64,000 bases of DNA from Euptelea pleiosperma. Taxonomy: Eukaryota > Streptophyta > Magnoliopsida > Ranunculales > Eupteleaceae. This document shows, piece by piece, positions 44,167 through 56,300 of the stretch (the first letter of the stretch is position 1; each line of letters starts with the position of its first letter). A program made the translations under genes and the position numbers. The stretch is from contig CM068553.1 of NCBI GenBank assembly GCA_035048495.1, forward strand, positions 19,965,190 to 20,029,189, read 5' to 3'. The notes beneath the pieces are model-generated. The model saw only the letters and a list, made by a program, of their open reading frames with translations, had not been told where the DNA came from and searched no databases.

Positions 44167-46011
44167 ATGGCAGATGAACGGCCTCTGTATGAGACCTACT
44201 ACAGTTTCTGTGAGAATCGAGGTGATCACTCTCAACAATGGTATGACAATTCTGCGTATCATCATGATACTCCAGTCTCCCACACTTCTACAGGGTATGA
44301 TAATCACCGAGATCTGGAGTACAATTCTGTACTCCAAGAGCTTAAAAATTCAGTCTCTGCCCTTCGTGCCGCAGTCCAGCAACCTGTGTACCATTCCCAG
44401 TCTGTAGGATATTACCCTCCTATCCAGCAAGATGTCTGTACCTTTCCATCTCCAATGCAGACCTCCTATGACAACACTTATTATCCGGATAATAGGAGTC
44501 ACCATAACTTTGGTTGGGAACAGTCTGCCCTCCCGCAGCAACTACCGCAGGATAATTATCCTTCCGGGTTCCATCAACCCAATGGAGAGTATGACTGGCA
44601 ATACTCGCAATCCCAGTACCCGTCATATCCACAGAATGACTATTCTGATCAACAGTGGGCCCCTCAGGATTTTTAGAGTCAGCAACTAGTCCTAGACTCC
44701 ACTTTGCCTTACAACTTTCATACCCAATCGGACTACAATCACGAGTTGGCACCTCAGCTCCCCTTGGCTGAACCACCTCCGTTGGCTACTACACCCGGTC
44801 TAGAGGACCTTCTCTCTCAGTACATTGCCCAGCAACAACAATATTTCCAAAGTCTAGAGCACCAACAACAACACTCTATGGAGAGCTTCGAGCAACGTCT
44901 AGTTCAATTAGAAAATGAGAGAGAGGAAGTCAACTTCACTAGTCCACCAATAGCCTATCCTGAGGAGAATGATATGGCCACTGTCTATAATGAGGAGCCG
45001 CACAATTGGACCCAGTACCACCATTGTGAGGAAGAAATAGAAGTTGTACCCACCCCTAGATCGAGCCAGATTATTGAGGAGCCAGTGTTTCCTTCTTCGG
45101 TGCCTTTAATAGCACCAACTCTTGAACCTACCTCAGAGCAACCTATTTCTCACTCTCCCTCTACTGACCCTGATGTCGATCTCCATGACACTGAGCTGTG
45201 TCTTGATCGTAGGATCCCAACTGTCATTGATCTACCGTTCCTCCCCACCTCCCTTGGATTGTGCAACAACAGTGATAAACCCGATTCTCAATCTTTGGTG
45301 CCCTTAACAACACCAACTTCTAGACCGAGCCCAGAGGAACTCAGTTCCATCTCTATCTCTGATGATTCTACCTCTGCACTAGTTGCAGACATTTCCACCA
45401 TAGAGCCGTATCTAGAAAATGGGCCTCCCGCTGTCCTGGACCTACCAATCCCCACCGAGGAGGAACATATTGAATGTAGGGATTGGAACATCTCTATAAA
45501 ATTAGGAAACATCGAGGGAGAGGTCAACAGTTTTCACCCGTCACCCTACATCGATATTATCGACGACCCGTGTGTTGTAGAGAGTCTAATTCAGGACTCT
45601 CCCAAAGATAACTTATCCAAGTGTCATGAACACTGTGAGTCTGACTTCATCTCGGAGTCCAACATTTCTGGTATTACTGATCTGCAGGAGTCTGCTCCAT
45701 TCAGATACATTCCCACAAAACTCAATGAGTTTGCGGCTCTGCTAACCACGGTCAGAGAACCCACTACTACTCCCCTCTCAGTCTTTACTGAGAAGCTTCT
45801 ATCCCTCTCCGCTGAACTAAATGTTTTTGCGGGTCTGCTCAAAGAACCCACTCCTACTCCTGTCCTCTCAGTTTTTACTGAGAAGCTTCATTCCCTCCCT
45901 ACTCAACTACACACTTTTGTAGGGCTGCTTAGAGAGCTCAATGCCCTTCTCTCAGTCTACACTGAGAAAGACCTGTTCTACACAGGTATACCTAGACAAG
46001 GGATAGGATAG
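44167..46011 (+). pseudogene. Unfamiliar retrotransposon reading frame with one internal TAG
   Basis: I do not recognise this protein. The frame runs 615 codons from ATG 44167, broken only by TAG at 44674-44676 and ending TAG at 46009. The N-terminal part (1-169) is rich in Tyr, Gln, Ser and Asn (low-complexity, prion-like look) with a Leu/Ala helix at about 58-70. After the stop comes a Pro-rich linker and a Gln-rich heptad-like helix (44797-44928: LEDLLSQY, then FEQRLVQLENEREEV). This resembles the coiled coil near the end of Athila-type Gag. Then come two similar acidic Pro/Ser blocks, each beginning VPL-PT and ending (T/A)V(I/L)DLP near 45230 and 45440. At the end are three diverged roughly 30-residue repeats around SVFTEKL (45712-45972). 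There is no zinc knuckle, protease, RT, RNase H or integrase. Whether the TAG is decay or read through is unknown. Confidence 0.6.
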
Positions 46012-46082
46012 TTGTCTCTATTCCACCTTAGGTGTCAGGAAGACTGCAGATTCACTCAGTCTCCATGAGTTTTATCCTGGTT

Positions 46083-46103
46083 GGGGGTACTTGATATACC
46101 CCC
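46083..46103. other. Hairpin GGGGGTA / TACCCCC downstream of the ORF
   Basis: Exact 7-bp arms around CTTGATA, 72 bp after the ORF stop. It begins with the same 'ggttggggg' text that forms the polypurine-like tract at 46366, so the two may be a duplicated feature. Confidence 0.65.
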
Positions 46104-46340
46104 ATCATGTCTGGCTGAAGACGTAAAACTTAGCGCTTTCAGAAAGGCAATTCCGGTATTCCTAGAGTACATGAGTCTCATGCATTTGTTATTACTGTTA
46201 TATCTCTGGAAATACAGGTACATTCATTCTCCCGATCATCAGGTACCAAACACTGTCGAGTTTCTACCGACTTGGTAACATCCTTCCTGAACTTTTGCAT
46301 CATCATCACTGAATTTTTATCATTTTATGTGCCGGTCATG

Positions 46341-46378
46341 AGCACCGAGGACGGTGCTATATTTTGGTTGGGGGTGGG
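46341..46378 (+). promoter_or_regulatory. Hairpin plus polypurine-like tract
   Basis: AGCACCG / CGGTGCT arms (46341-46347 and 46352-46358, loop AGGA) are followed seven bases later by GGTTGGGGGTGGG (46366-46378). A purine-rich tract primes plus-strand synthesis and normally abuts the 3' LTR. Here no LTR start (TGATATTC) follows. Confidence 0.5.
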
Positions 46379-47340
46379 TATTTACCAAAACTCATGTATT
46401 CCTTTTGATATATATATATATATATAAAAAAAAAAAAAAAATTCTTGTTTTTGGGGTGATTTCCGATGTTCTCCAAAAGTTTTCTAGAATTTCAAAAATG
46501 TGTCAAATACCCTGACTTTGATTAGCTGAAAACCTCCGTTAAGTCAGTATTGAGGATGTCAATTTTTGTTTAAAGTTAGCGTTGAGTCAATTCAAGCGTG
46601 ACTACAGTAGGTTTGAAAACTCAGAAAAACTCAGATTCGGCACAATTGTACACTATCAACATCAGAGTCATCCTAAGTTTGGAAACTCTAGAGATCCTGT
46701 GAGAATAATTGTGGAGACCTAACCCAGTGAGCTTTCGAGCCTTTAATCATTTCAGAGGGTTATACAACAATTCTGAATCACAAGATGACTCACTATTCTT
46801 CATGCCCGCAATATTCGTTGAGAGATCTCATTATCTTTTGCTTCGATCATAAAACTCGGAACGACATCAACATTGGATTACTACAACAGAACCTTCTCTA
46901 TATCCAATCAAGACAGTATACATGATAATGCAAACCCTAGAAAATGATTTAGGCCATTTTTCTGAACCATTCAGCCTTTTTACTCACCTGAATTATACTT
47001 CACTAGAAAACCCTTGAGCCATTCTATAAAAGCCTTTTTTTTGTAAACCCATCAACCAAAAATCCAGTCCAGCTACGAAGCATGACTGTCTACCCTTATT
47101 TTTTGAGATAGACAAAAGAATAACTGATGTGGGTGTACCGTGAAAAAAAAAAAGTAAAGAAGAAGAATCAAAAGGAAAAGAAAGTGGTTCAAGCTGAAAA
47201 CAAAATATGTAAAGAAAGTATGAAAAAGTGCTGATAAGAAATTGAGCAGTCTCAGAAATATCAAGAAAAAGAGAAAAATACGAAAAAAAGAAAAAGAACC
47301 AGATAATGGTGTTACGCCGTAGGAAAAATACAAGAAAATA
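46379..47340 (+). mobile_element. 3' non-coding part of gypsy copy C, 3' LTR missing
   Basis: AT- and purine-rich sequence with an AT microsatellite (46411-46425) and an A/G-rich end (47140-47340). It has no TGATATTC start and no similarity to the LTRs. It joins satellite directly at 47341. Either this is internal sequence upstream of a deleted 3' LTR or it is a separate fragment. Long minus-strand frames that run into the satellite are artefacts. Confidence 0.55.
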
Positions 47341-49079
47341 GAGTGGAGCTAACTTGTTTTGACTGTCCCAAATCTTGTTCCAACACTTCAAATGTGTTGA
47401 AACAATAGTAGTGGAAGAGTTTGAGTCCAATTACGAGGTCCGGTTGCGACAAAGTCACAAGTTATAAGCTTCGGAATGTAACACACAAACTGAGTCCAAT
47501 TTGATACGTTGACGCACGGATGGAGCTAACTTGTTTCGACTGTCCCAAATCTTATTCCAACACTTCAAATATGGTTAAACAATAGTAATGGAAAAGTTTC
47601 AGTCCAATTACGAGGTCCGGTTGCGACAAAGTCACAAGTTATAGGCTTTTGAATGTAACACACAAACTGAGTCCAATTTGAGACGTTGACACACGGATGG
47701 AGCTAACTTGTTCCGACTGTCCCAAATCTTGTTCCAACACTTCAAATGAGTTGAAACAATAGTAATGGAATCGTTTGAGTCCAATTACGAGGTCCGGTTG
47801 CGACAAAGTCCCAAGTTATAGGCTTCGGAATGTAACACACAAACTGAGTCCAATTTGAGACGTTGACGCACGGATGGAGCTAACTTGTTTCGACTGTCCC
47901 GAATCTTGTTCAAACACTTCAAATGTGTTGAAACAATAGTAATGGAAGAGTTTGAGTAAAGTTACGAGGTTCGGTTGCGACAATGTCACAAGTTATAGGC
48001 CTTGGAATGTAACACACAAACTGAGTCCAATTTGAGACGTTGACACACGGATGGAGCTAACTTGTTTTGACTGTCCCAAATCATGTTCCAACACTTCAAA
48101 TGTGTTGAAACAATAGTAGTGGAAGAGTTTGAGTAAAATTACGAGGTTTGGTTGCGACAAAGTCACAAGTTATAGGCTTCGGAATGTAACACACAAACTG
48201 AGTCCAATTTGAGACGTTGATGCACGGATGGAGCTAACTTGTTTCGACTGTCCCAAATCTTATTCCAACACTTCAAATATGTTGAAACAATAGTAATGGA
48301 AAAGTTCGAGTCCAATTACGAGGTCCGATTGCGACAAAGTCACAAGTTATAAGCTTCGGAATGTAACACACAAACTGAGTCCAATTTGAGACGTTGACGC
48401 ACGGATGGAGCTAACTTGTTTCGACAGTCCCGAATCTTGTTCGGACACTTCAAATGTGTTGAAACAATAGTAATGGAAGAGTTTGAGTAAAGTTACGAGG
48501 TTTGGTTGCGACAAACTCACAAGTTATAGGCTTTGGAATGTAACATACAAACTGAGTCCAATTTGAAACGTTGACGCAGGGATGGAGCTAACTTGTTTCG
48601 ACTGTCCCGAATCTTGTTCAAACACTTCAAATGTGTTGAAACAATGGTAATGGAAGAGTTTGAGTAAAGTTACAAGGTTCAGTTGCGACAAAGTCACAAG
48701 TTATAGGCTTTGGAATGTAACACACAAACTGAGTCCAATTTGAGACGTTGAAGCATGAATGGAGCTAACTTGTTTCGACAGTCTCAAATCTTGTCCCAAC
48801 ACTTCAAATGTGTTGAAACAATAGTAATGAAATAGTTTCAGTCCAATTACGAGGTCCGGTTGCGACAAAGTCCCAAGTTATAGGCTTCGGAATGTAACAC
48901 ACAAACTGAGTCCAATTTGAGACGTTGACGCACGGATGGAGCTAACTTGTTTCGACTAGCCCGAATATTGTTCAAACACTTCAAATGTGTTGAAACAATA
49001 GTAATGGAAGAGTTTGAGTAAAGTTACGAGGTTCGGTTGCGACAAAGTTACAAGTTATAGGCTTTGGAATGTAACACAC
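47341..49079 (+). repeat. Satellite monomers without clear higher-order repetition
   Basis: About ten monomers next to the retrotransposon with more private changes (for example atGGTTAAAc near 47572, gtgTTGAAAC variants, GAagcatgaatgg near 48751). No long-period match was found. Confidence 0.7.
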
Positions 49080-52000
49080 AAACTGAGTCAAATTTGAGAC
49101 GTTGACGCACGGATGGAGCTAACTTGTTTTGACTATCCCAAATCTGGTTGCAACACATCAAATGTGTTGAAAATTTAGTAATGAAATAGTTTGAGTCCAA
49201 TTACGAGGTCCGGTTGCGACAAAGTCCCAAGTTATAGGCTTCGGAATGTAACACACAAGCTAAGTCCAATTTGAGACGTTGACGCACGGATGGAGCTAAC
49301 TTGTTTCGACTGTCCCGAATCTTGTTCAAACACTTCAAATGTGTTGAAACAATAGTAATGGAAGAGTTTGAGTCCAATTACGAGGTTCGGTTATGAAAAT
49401 GTCACAAGTTATAGGCTTTGGAATGTAACATACAAACTGAGTCCAATTTGAGACGTTGACGCACGGATGGAGCTAACTTGTTTTGACTGTCCCAAATCTG
49501 ATTCCAACACTTCAAATATGTTGAAACAATAGTAATGAAAGAGTTTGAGTCCAATTACGAGGTCCGGTTGCGGCAAAGTCACAAGTTATAGGCTTTTGAA
49601 TGTAACACACAAACTGAGTCCAATTTGAGACGTTGACGCATGGATGGAGCTAACTTGTTTCGACTGTCCCAAATCTTGTTCGGACACTTCAAATGTGTTG
49701 AAACAATAGTAATGGAAGAGTTTGAGTAAAGTTACGAGGTTTGGTTGCCACAAAGTCACAAGTTATAGGCTTTGGAATGTAACACACAAACTGAGTCCAA
49801 TTTTAGATGTTGACGCACGGATGGAGCTAACTTGTTTCGACTGTCCCGAATCTTGTTCAAACACTTTACATGTGTTGAAACAATAGTAATAGAAGAGTTT
49901 GAGTAAAGTTACGAGGTTCGGTTGCGACAAAGTCACAAGTTATAGGCTTTGGAATTTCACACACAAACTGAGTCCAATTTGAGACGTTGACACATAGATG
50001 GAGCTAACTTGTTTCGACTGTCCCGAATCTTGTTCAAACACTTCAAATGTGTTGAAACAATAGTAATGGAAGAGTTTGAGTAAAGTTACGAGGTTCAGTT
50101 GCGACAAAGTCACAAGTTATAGGCTTAGGAATGTAACAGTAAAAACTGAGTCCAATTTGAGACGTTGACGCACGGATGGAGCTAACTTGTTTCGACTGTC
50201 CAGAATCTTGTTCAAACACTTTACATGTGTTGAAACAATAGTAATGGAAGAGTTTGAGTAAAGTTACGAGGTTCGGTTGCGACAAAGTCACAAGTTATAG
50301 GCTTTGGAATTTAACACACAAACTGACTCCAATTTGAGACGTTGACGCATAGATGGAGTTAACTTGTTTTGACTGTCCCAAATCTTGTTCCAACACTTCA
50401 AATGTGTTGAAACAATAGTAAGGAAATAGTTTCAGTCCAATTACGAGGTCCGGTTGCGATAAAGTCACAAGTTATAGGCTTCGGAATGTAACAGACAAAC
50501 TGAGTCCAATTTGAGACGTTGACGCACGGATGGAGCTAACTTGTTTCGAATGTCTCAAATCTTGTTCCAACACTTCAAATGTGTTGAAACAATAGTAATG
50601 GAATAGTATGAGTCCAATTACGAGGTCCGATTGCGACAAAGTCCCAAGTTATAGGCTTCGGAATGTAACACGCAAACTGAGTCCAATTTGAGACGTTGAC
50701 GCACGGATGGAGCTAACTCTTTTCGACTGGCCCGAATATTTTTCAAACACTTCAAATGTGTTGAAACAATAGTAATGGAATAGTTTGAGTCCAATTACGA
50801 GGTCCGGTTGCGACAAAGTCCCAAGTTATAGGCTTCGGAATGTAACACACAAACTGAGTCCAATTTGAGACGTTGACGCACAGATGGAGCTAACTTGTTT
50901 CGACTGTCCCGAATCTTGTTCAAACACTTCAAATGTGTTGAAACAATAGTAATGGAAGAGTTTGAGTAAAGTTACGAGGTTCGGTTGCGACAAAGCTACA
51001 AGTTATAGGCTTTGGAATGTAACACACAAACTGAGTCCAATTTGAGACGTTGACGCACGGATGGAGCGAACTCTTTTTGACTGTCCCAAATCTTGTTCCA
51101 ACACTTCAAATGTGTTGAAAAAATAGTAATGGAAGAGTTTGAGTCCAATTACGAGGTCCGGTTGCGACAAAGTCACAAGTTATAGGCTTCGGAATGTAAC
51201 ACACAAACTGAGTCAAATTTGAGACGTTGACGCACGGATGGAGCTAACTTGTTTTGACTATCCCAAATCTGGTTGCAACACATCAAATGTGTTGAAAATT
51301 TAGTAATGAAATAGTTTGAGTCCAATTACGAGGTCCGGTTGCGACAAAGTCCCAAGTTATAGGCTTCGGAATGTAACACACAAGCTAAGTCCAATTTGAG
51401 ACGTTGACGCACGGATGGAGCTAACTTGTTTCGACTGTCCCGAATCTTGTTCAAACACTTCAAATGTGTTGAAACAATAGTAATGGAAGAGTTTGAGTCC
51501 AATTACGAGGTTCGGTTATGAAAATGTCACAAGTTATAGGCTTTGGAATGTAACATACAAACTGAGTCCAATTTGAGACGTTGACGCACGGATGGAGCTA
51601 ACTTGTTTTGACTGTCCCAAATCTGATTCCAACACTTCAAATATGTTGAAACAATAGTAATGAAAGAGTTTGAGTCCAATTAAGAGGTCCGGTTGCGGCA
51701 AAGTCACAAGTTATAGGCTTTTGAATGTAACACACAAACTGAGTCCAATTTGAGACGTTGACGCATGGATGGAGCTAACTTGTTTCGACTGTCCCAAATC
51801 TTGTTCGGACACTTCAAATGTGTTGAAACAATAGTAATGGAAGAGTTTGAGTAAAGTTACGAGGTTTGGTTGCCACAAAGTCACAAGTTATAGGCTTTGG
51901 AATGTAACACACAAACTGAGTCCAATTTTAGATGTTGACGCACGGATGGAGCTAACTTGTTTCGACTGTCCCGAATCTTGTTCAAACACTTTACATGTGT

Positions 52001-53329
52001 TGAAACAATAGTAATAGAAGAGTTTGAGTAAAGTTACGAGGTTCGGTTGCGACAAAGTCACAAGTTATAGGCTTTGGAATTTCACACACAAACTGAGTCC
52101 AATTTGAGACGTTGACACATAGATGGAGCTAACTTGTTTCGACTGTCCCGAATCTTGTTCAAACACTTCAAATGTGTTGAAACAATAGTAATGGAAGAGT
52201 TTGAGTAAAGTTACGAGGTTCAGTTGCGACAAAGTCACAAGTTATAGGCTTAGGAATGTAACAGTAAAAACTGAGTCCAATTTGAGACGTTGACGCACGG
52301 ATGGAGCTAACTTGTTTCGACTGTCCAGAATCTTGTTCAAACACTTTACATGTGTTGAAACAATAGTAATGGAAGAGTTTGAGTAAAGTTACGAGGTTCG
52401 GTTGCGACAAAGTCACAAGTTATAGGCTTTGGAATTTAACACACAAACTGACTCCAATTTGAGACGTTGACGCATAGATGGAGTTAACTTGTTTTGACTG
52501 TCCCAAATCTTGTTCCAACACTTCAAATGTGTTGAAACAATAGTAAGGAAATAGTTTCAGTCCAATTACGAGGTCCGGTTGCGATAAAGTCACAAGTTAT
52601 AGGCTTCGGAATGTAACAGACAAACTGAGTCCAATTTGAGACGTTGACGCACGGATGGAGCTAACTTGTTTCGAATGTCTCAAATCTTGTTCCAACACTT
52701 CAAATGTGTTGAAACAATAGTAATGGAATAGTATGAGTCCAATTACGAGGTCCGGTTGCGACAAAGTCCCAAGTTATAGGCTTCGGAATGTAACACGCAA
52801 ACTGAGTCCAATTTGAGACGTTGACGCACGGATGGAGCTAACTCTTTTCGACTGGCCCGAATATTTTTCAAACACTTCAAATGTGTTGAAACAATAGTAA
52901 TGGAATAGTTTGAGTCCAATTACGAGGTCCGGTTGCGACAAAGTCCCAAGTTATAGGCTTCGGAATGTAACACACAAACTGAGTCCAATTTGAGACGTTG
53001 ACGCACAGATGGAGCTAACTTGTTTCGACTGTCCCGAATCTTGTTCAAACACTTCAAATGTGTTGAAACAATAGTAATGGAAGAGTTTGAGTAAAGTTAC
53101 GAGGTTCGGTTGCGACAAAGCTACAAGTTATAGGCTTTGGAATGTAACACACAAACTGAGTCCAATTTGAGACGTTGACGCACGGATGGAGCGAACTCTT
53201 TTTGACTGTCCCAAATCTTGTTCCAACACTTCAAATGTGTTGAAAAAATAGTAATGGAAGAGTTTGAGTCCAATTACGAGGTCCGGTTGCGACAAAGTCA
53301 CAAGTTATAGGCTTCGGAATGTAACACAC
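49080..53329 (+). repeat. 12-monomer higher-order repeat, two copies
   Basis: ctgGTTGCAACacatc recurs at 49144 and 51269, and the AACAGTAAAAACTG variant near 50136 recurs near 52262. The period is 2125 bp (12 x 177 = 2124). The copies are nearly identical; one difference is taAgagg near 51682 for tacgagg. Confidence 0.92.
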
Positions 53330-56300
53330 AAACTGAGTCCAATTTGAGACGTTGACGCACGGATGGAGCTAACTTGTTTCGACTGTCCCGAATCTTGTTC
53401 AAACACATCAAATGTGTTGAAACAATAGTAGTGGAAGAGTTTGAGTCCAATTACGAGGTTCGGTTACGAAAATGTCACAAGTTATAGGCTTTGGAATGTA
53501 ACACACAAATTGAGTCCAATTTTAGACGTTGACGCACGGATGGGGCTAACTTGTTTCGACTGTCCCGAATCTTGTTCAAACACTTCAAATGTGTTCAAAC
53601 AATAGTAATGGAAGAGTTTGAGTAAAGTTACGAGGTTCGGTTGCGACAAAGTTACAAGTTATAGGCTTTGGAATGTAACACACAAACTGAGTCCAATTTG
53701 AGACGTTGACGCACGGATGGAGCTAACTTGTTTCGACTGTCCCGAATCTTGTTCAAACACTTTACATGTGTTGAAACAATAGTAATGGAAGAGCTTGAGC
53801 AAAGTTACGAGGTTCGGTTGTGACAAAGTCACAAGTTATACGCTTCGGAATGTAACACACAAACTGAGTCCAATTTGAGACGTTGACGCACGGATGGAGC
53901 TAACTTGTTTCGACTGTCCCGAATCTTGTTCAAACACTTCAAATGTGTTGAAACAATAGTAGTGGAAGAGTTTGAGTCCAATTACGAGGTTCGGTTACGA
54001 AAATGTCACAAGTTATAGGCTTTGGAATGTAACACACAAACTCAGTCCAATTTGAGACGTTGACGCACGGATGGAGCTAACTTGTTTCGACTGTCCCGAA
54101 TCTTGTTCAAACACTTCAAATGTGTTGAAACAATAGTAATGGAAGAGTTTGAGTCCAATTACGAGGTTCGGTTATGAAAATGTCACAAGTTATAGGCTTT
54201 GGAATGTAACACACAAACTGAGTCCAATTTGAGACGTTGACGCACGGATGGAGCTAACTTGTTTCGACTATCTCAAATCTGATTCTAACACTTCAAATAT
54301 GTTGAAACAATAGTAATGGAAGAGTTTGAGTCCAATTACGAGGGCCGGTTGCGGCAAAGTCACAAGTTATAGGCTTCGGAATGTAATACTCAAACTGAGT
54401 CCAATTTGAGACGTTGACGCATGGATGGAGCTAACTTGTTCCGACTGTCCCGAATCTTGTTCGGACACTTCAAATGTGTTGAAACAATAGTAATGGAAGA
54501 GTTTGAGTAAAGTTACGAGGTTTGGTTGCCACAAAGTCACAAGTTATAGGCTTTGGAATGTAACACACAAACTGAGTCAAATTTGAGACGTTGACGCACG
54601 GATGGAGCTAACTTGTTTCGACTGTCCCGAATCTTGTTCAAACACTTTACATGTGTTGAAACAATAGTAATGGAAGAGTTTGAGTAAAGTTACGAGGTTC
54701 GGTTGCGACAAAGTCACAAGTTATAGGCTTTGGAAATTAACACACAAACTGAGTCCAATTTGAGACGTTGACACATAGATGGAGCTAACTTGTTTTGACT
54801 GTCCCAAATCTTGTTCCAACACTTCAAATGTGTTGAAACAATAGTAATGGAAGAGTTTGAGTAAAGTTACGAGGTTCGGTTGCGACAAAGTCACAAGTTA
54901 TAGGCTTTGGAATTTAACACACAAACTGACTCCAATTTGAGACGTTGACGCATAGATGGAGTTAACTTGTTTTGACTGTCCCAAATCTTGTTCCAACACT
55001 TCAAATGTGTTGAAACAATAGTAAGGAAATAGTTTCAGTCCAATTACAAGGTCCGGTTGCGATAAAGTCACAAGTTATAGGCTTCGGAATGTAACAGACA
55101 AACTGAGTCCAATTTGAGACGTTGACGCACGGATGGAGCTAACTTGTTTCGAATGTCTCAAATCTTGTTCCAACACTTCAAATGTGTTGAAACAATAGTA
55201 ATGGAATAGTATGAGTCCAATTACGAGGTCCGGTTGCGACAAAGTCCCAAGTTATAGGCTTCGGAATGTAACACGCAAACTGAGTCCAATTTGAGACGTT
55301 GACGCACGGATGGAGCTAACTCTTTTCGACTGGCCCGAATATTTTTCAAACACTTCAAATGTGTTGAAACAATAGTAATGGAATAGTTTGAGTCCAATTA
55401 CGAGGTCCGGTTGCGACAAAGTCCCAAGTTATAGGCTTCGGAATGTAACACACAAACTGAGTCCAATTTGAGACGTTGACGCACAGATGGAGCTAACTTG
55501 TTTCGAATGTCTCAAATCTTGTTCCAACACTTCAAATGTGTTGAAACAATAGTAATGGAATAGTATGAGTCCAATTACGAGGTCCGGTTGCGACAAAGTC
55601 CCAAGTTATAGGCTTCGGAATGTAACACGCAAACTGAGTCCAATTTGAGACGTTGACGCACGGATGGAGCGAACTCTTTTTGACTGTCCCAAATCTTGTT
55701 CCAACACTTCAAATGTGTTGAAAAAATAGTAATGGAAGAGTTTGAGTCCAATTACGAGGTCCGGTTGCGACAAAGTCACAAGTTATAGGCTTCGGAATGT
55801 AACACACAAACTGAGTCCAATTTGAGACGTTGACGCACGGATGGAGCTAACTTGTTTCGACTGTCCCGAATCTTGTTCAAACACATCAAATGTGTTGAAA
55901 CAATAGTAGTGGAAGAGTTTGAGTCCAATTACGAGGTTCGGTTACGAAAATGTCACAAGTTATAGGCTTTGGAATGTAACACACAAATTGAGTCCAATTT
56001 TAGACGTTGACGCACGGATGGGGCTAACTTGTTTCGACTGTCCCGAATCTTGTTCAAACACTTCAAATGTGTTCAAACAATAGTAATGGAAGAGTTTGAG
56101 TAAAGTTACGAGGTTCGGTTGCGACAAAGTTACAAGTTATAGGCTTTGGAATGTAACACACAAACTGAGTCCAATTTGAGACGTTGACGCACGGATGGAG
56201 CTAACTTGTTTCGACTGTCCCGAATCTTGTTCAAACACTTTACATGTGTTGAAACAATAGTAATGGAAGAGCTTGAGCAAAGTTACGAGGTTCGGTTGTG

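Noticed and set aside
46993..47430. 145-codon minus-strand frame crossing 47340
   Set aside because: It joins retrotransposon tail and satellite across a rearrangement junction. The Phe-rich translation reflects an A/G-rich plus strand.
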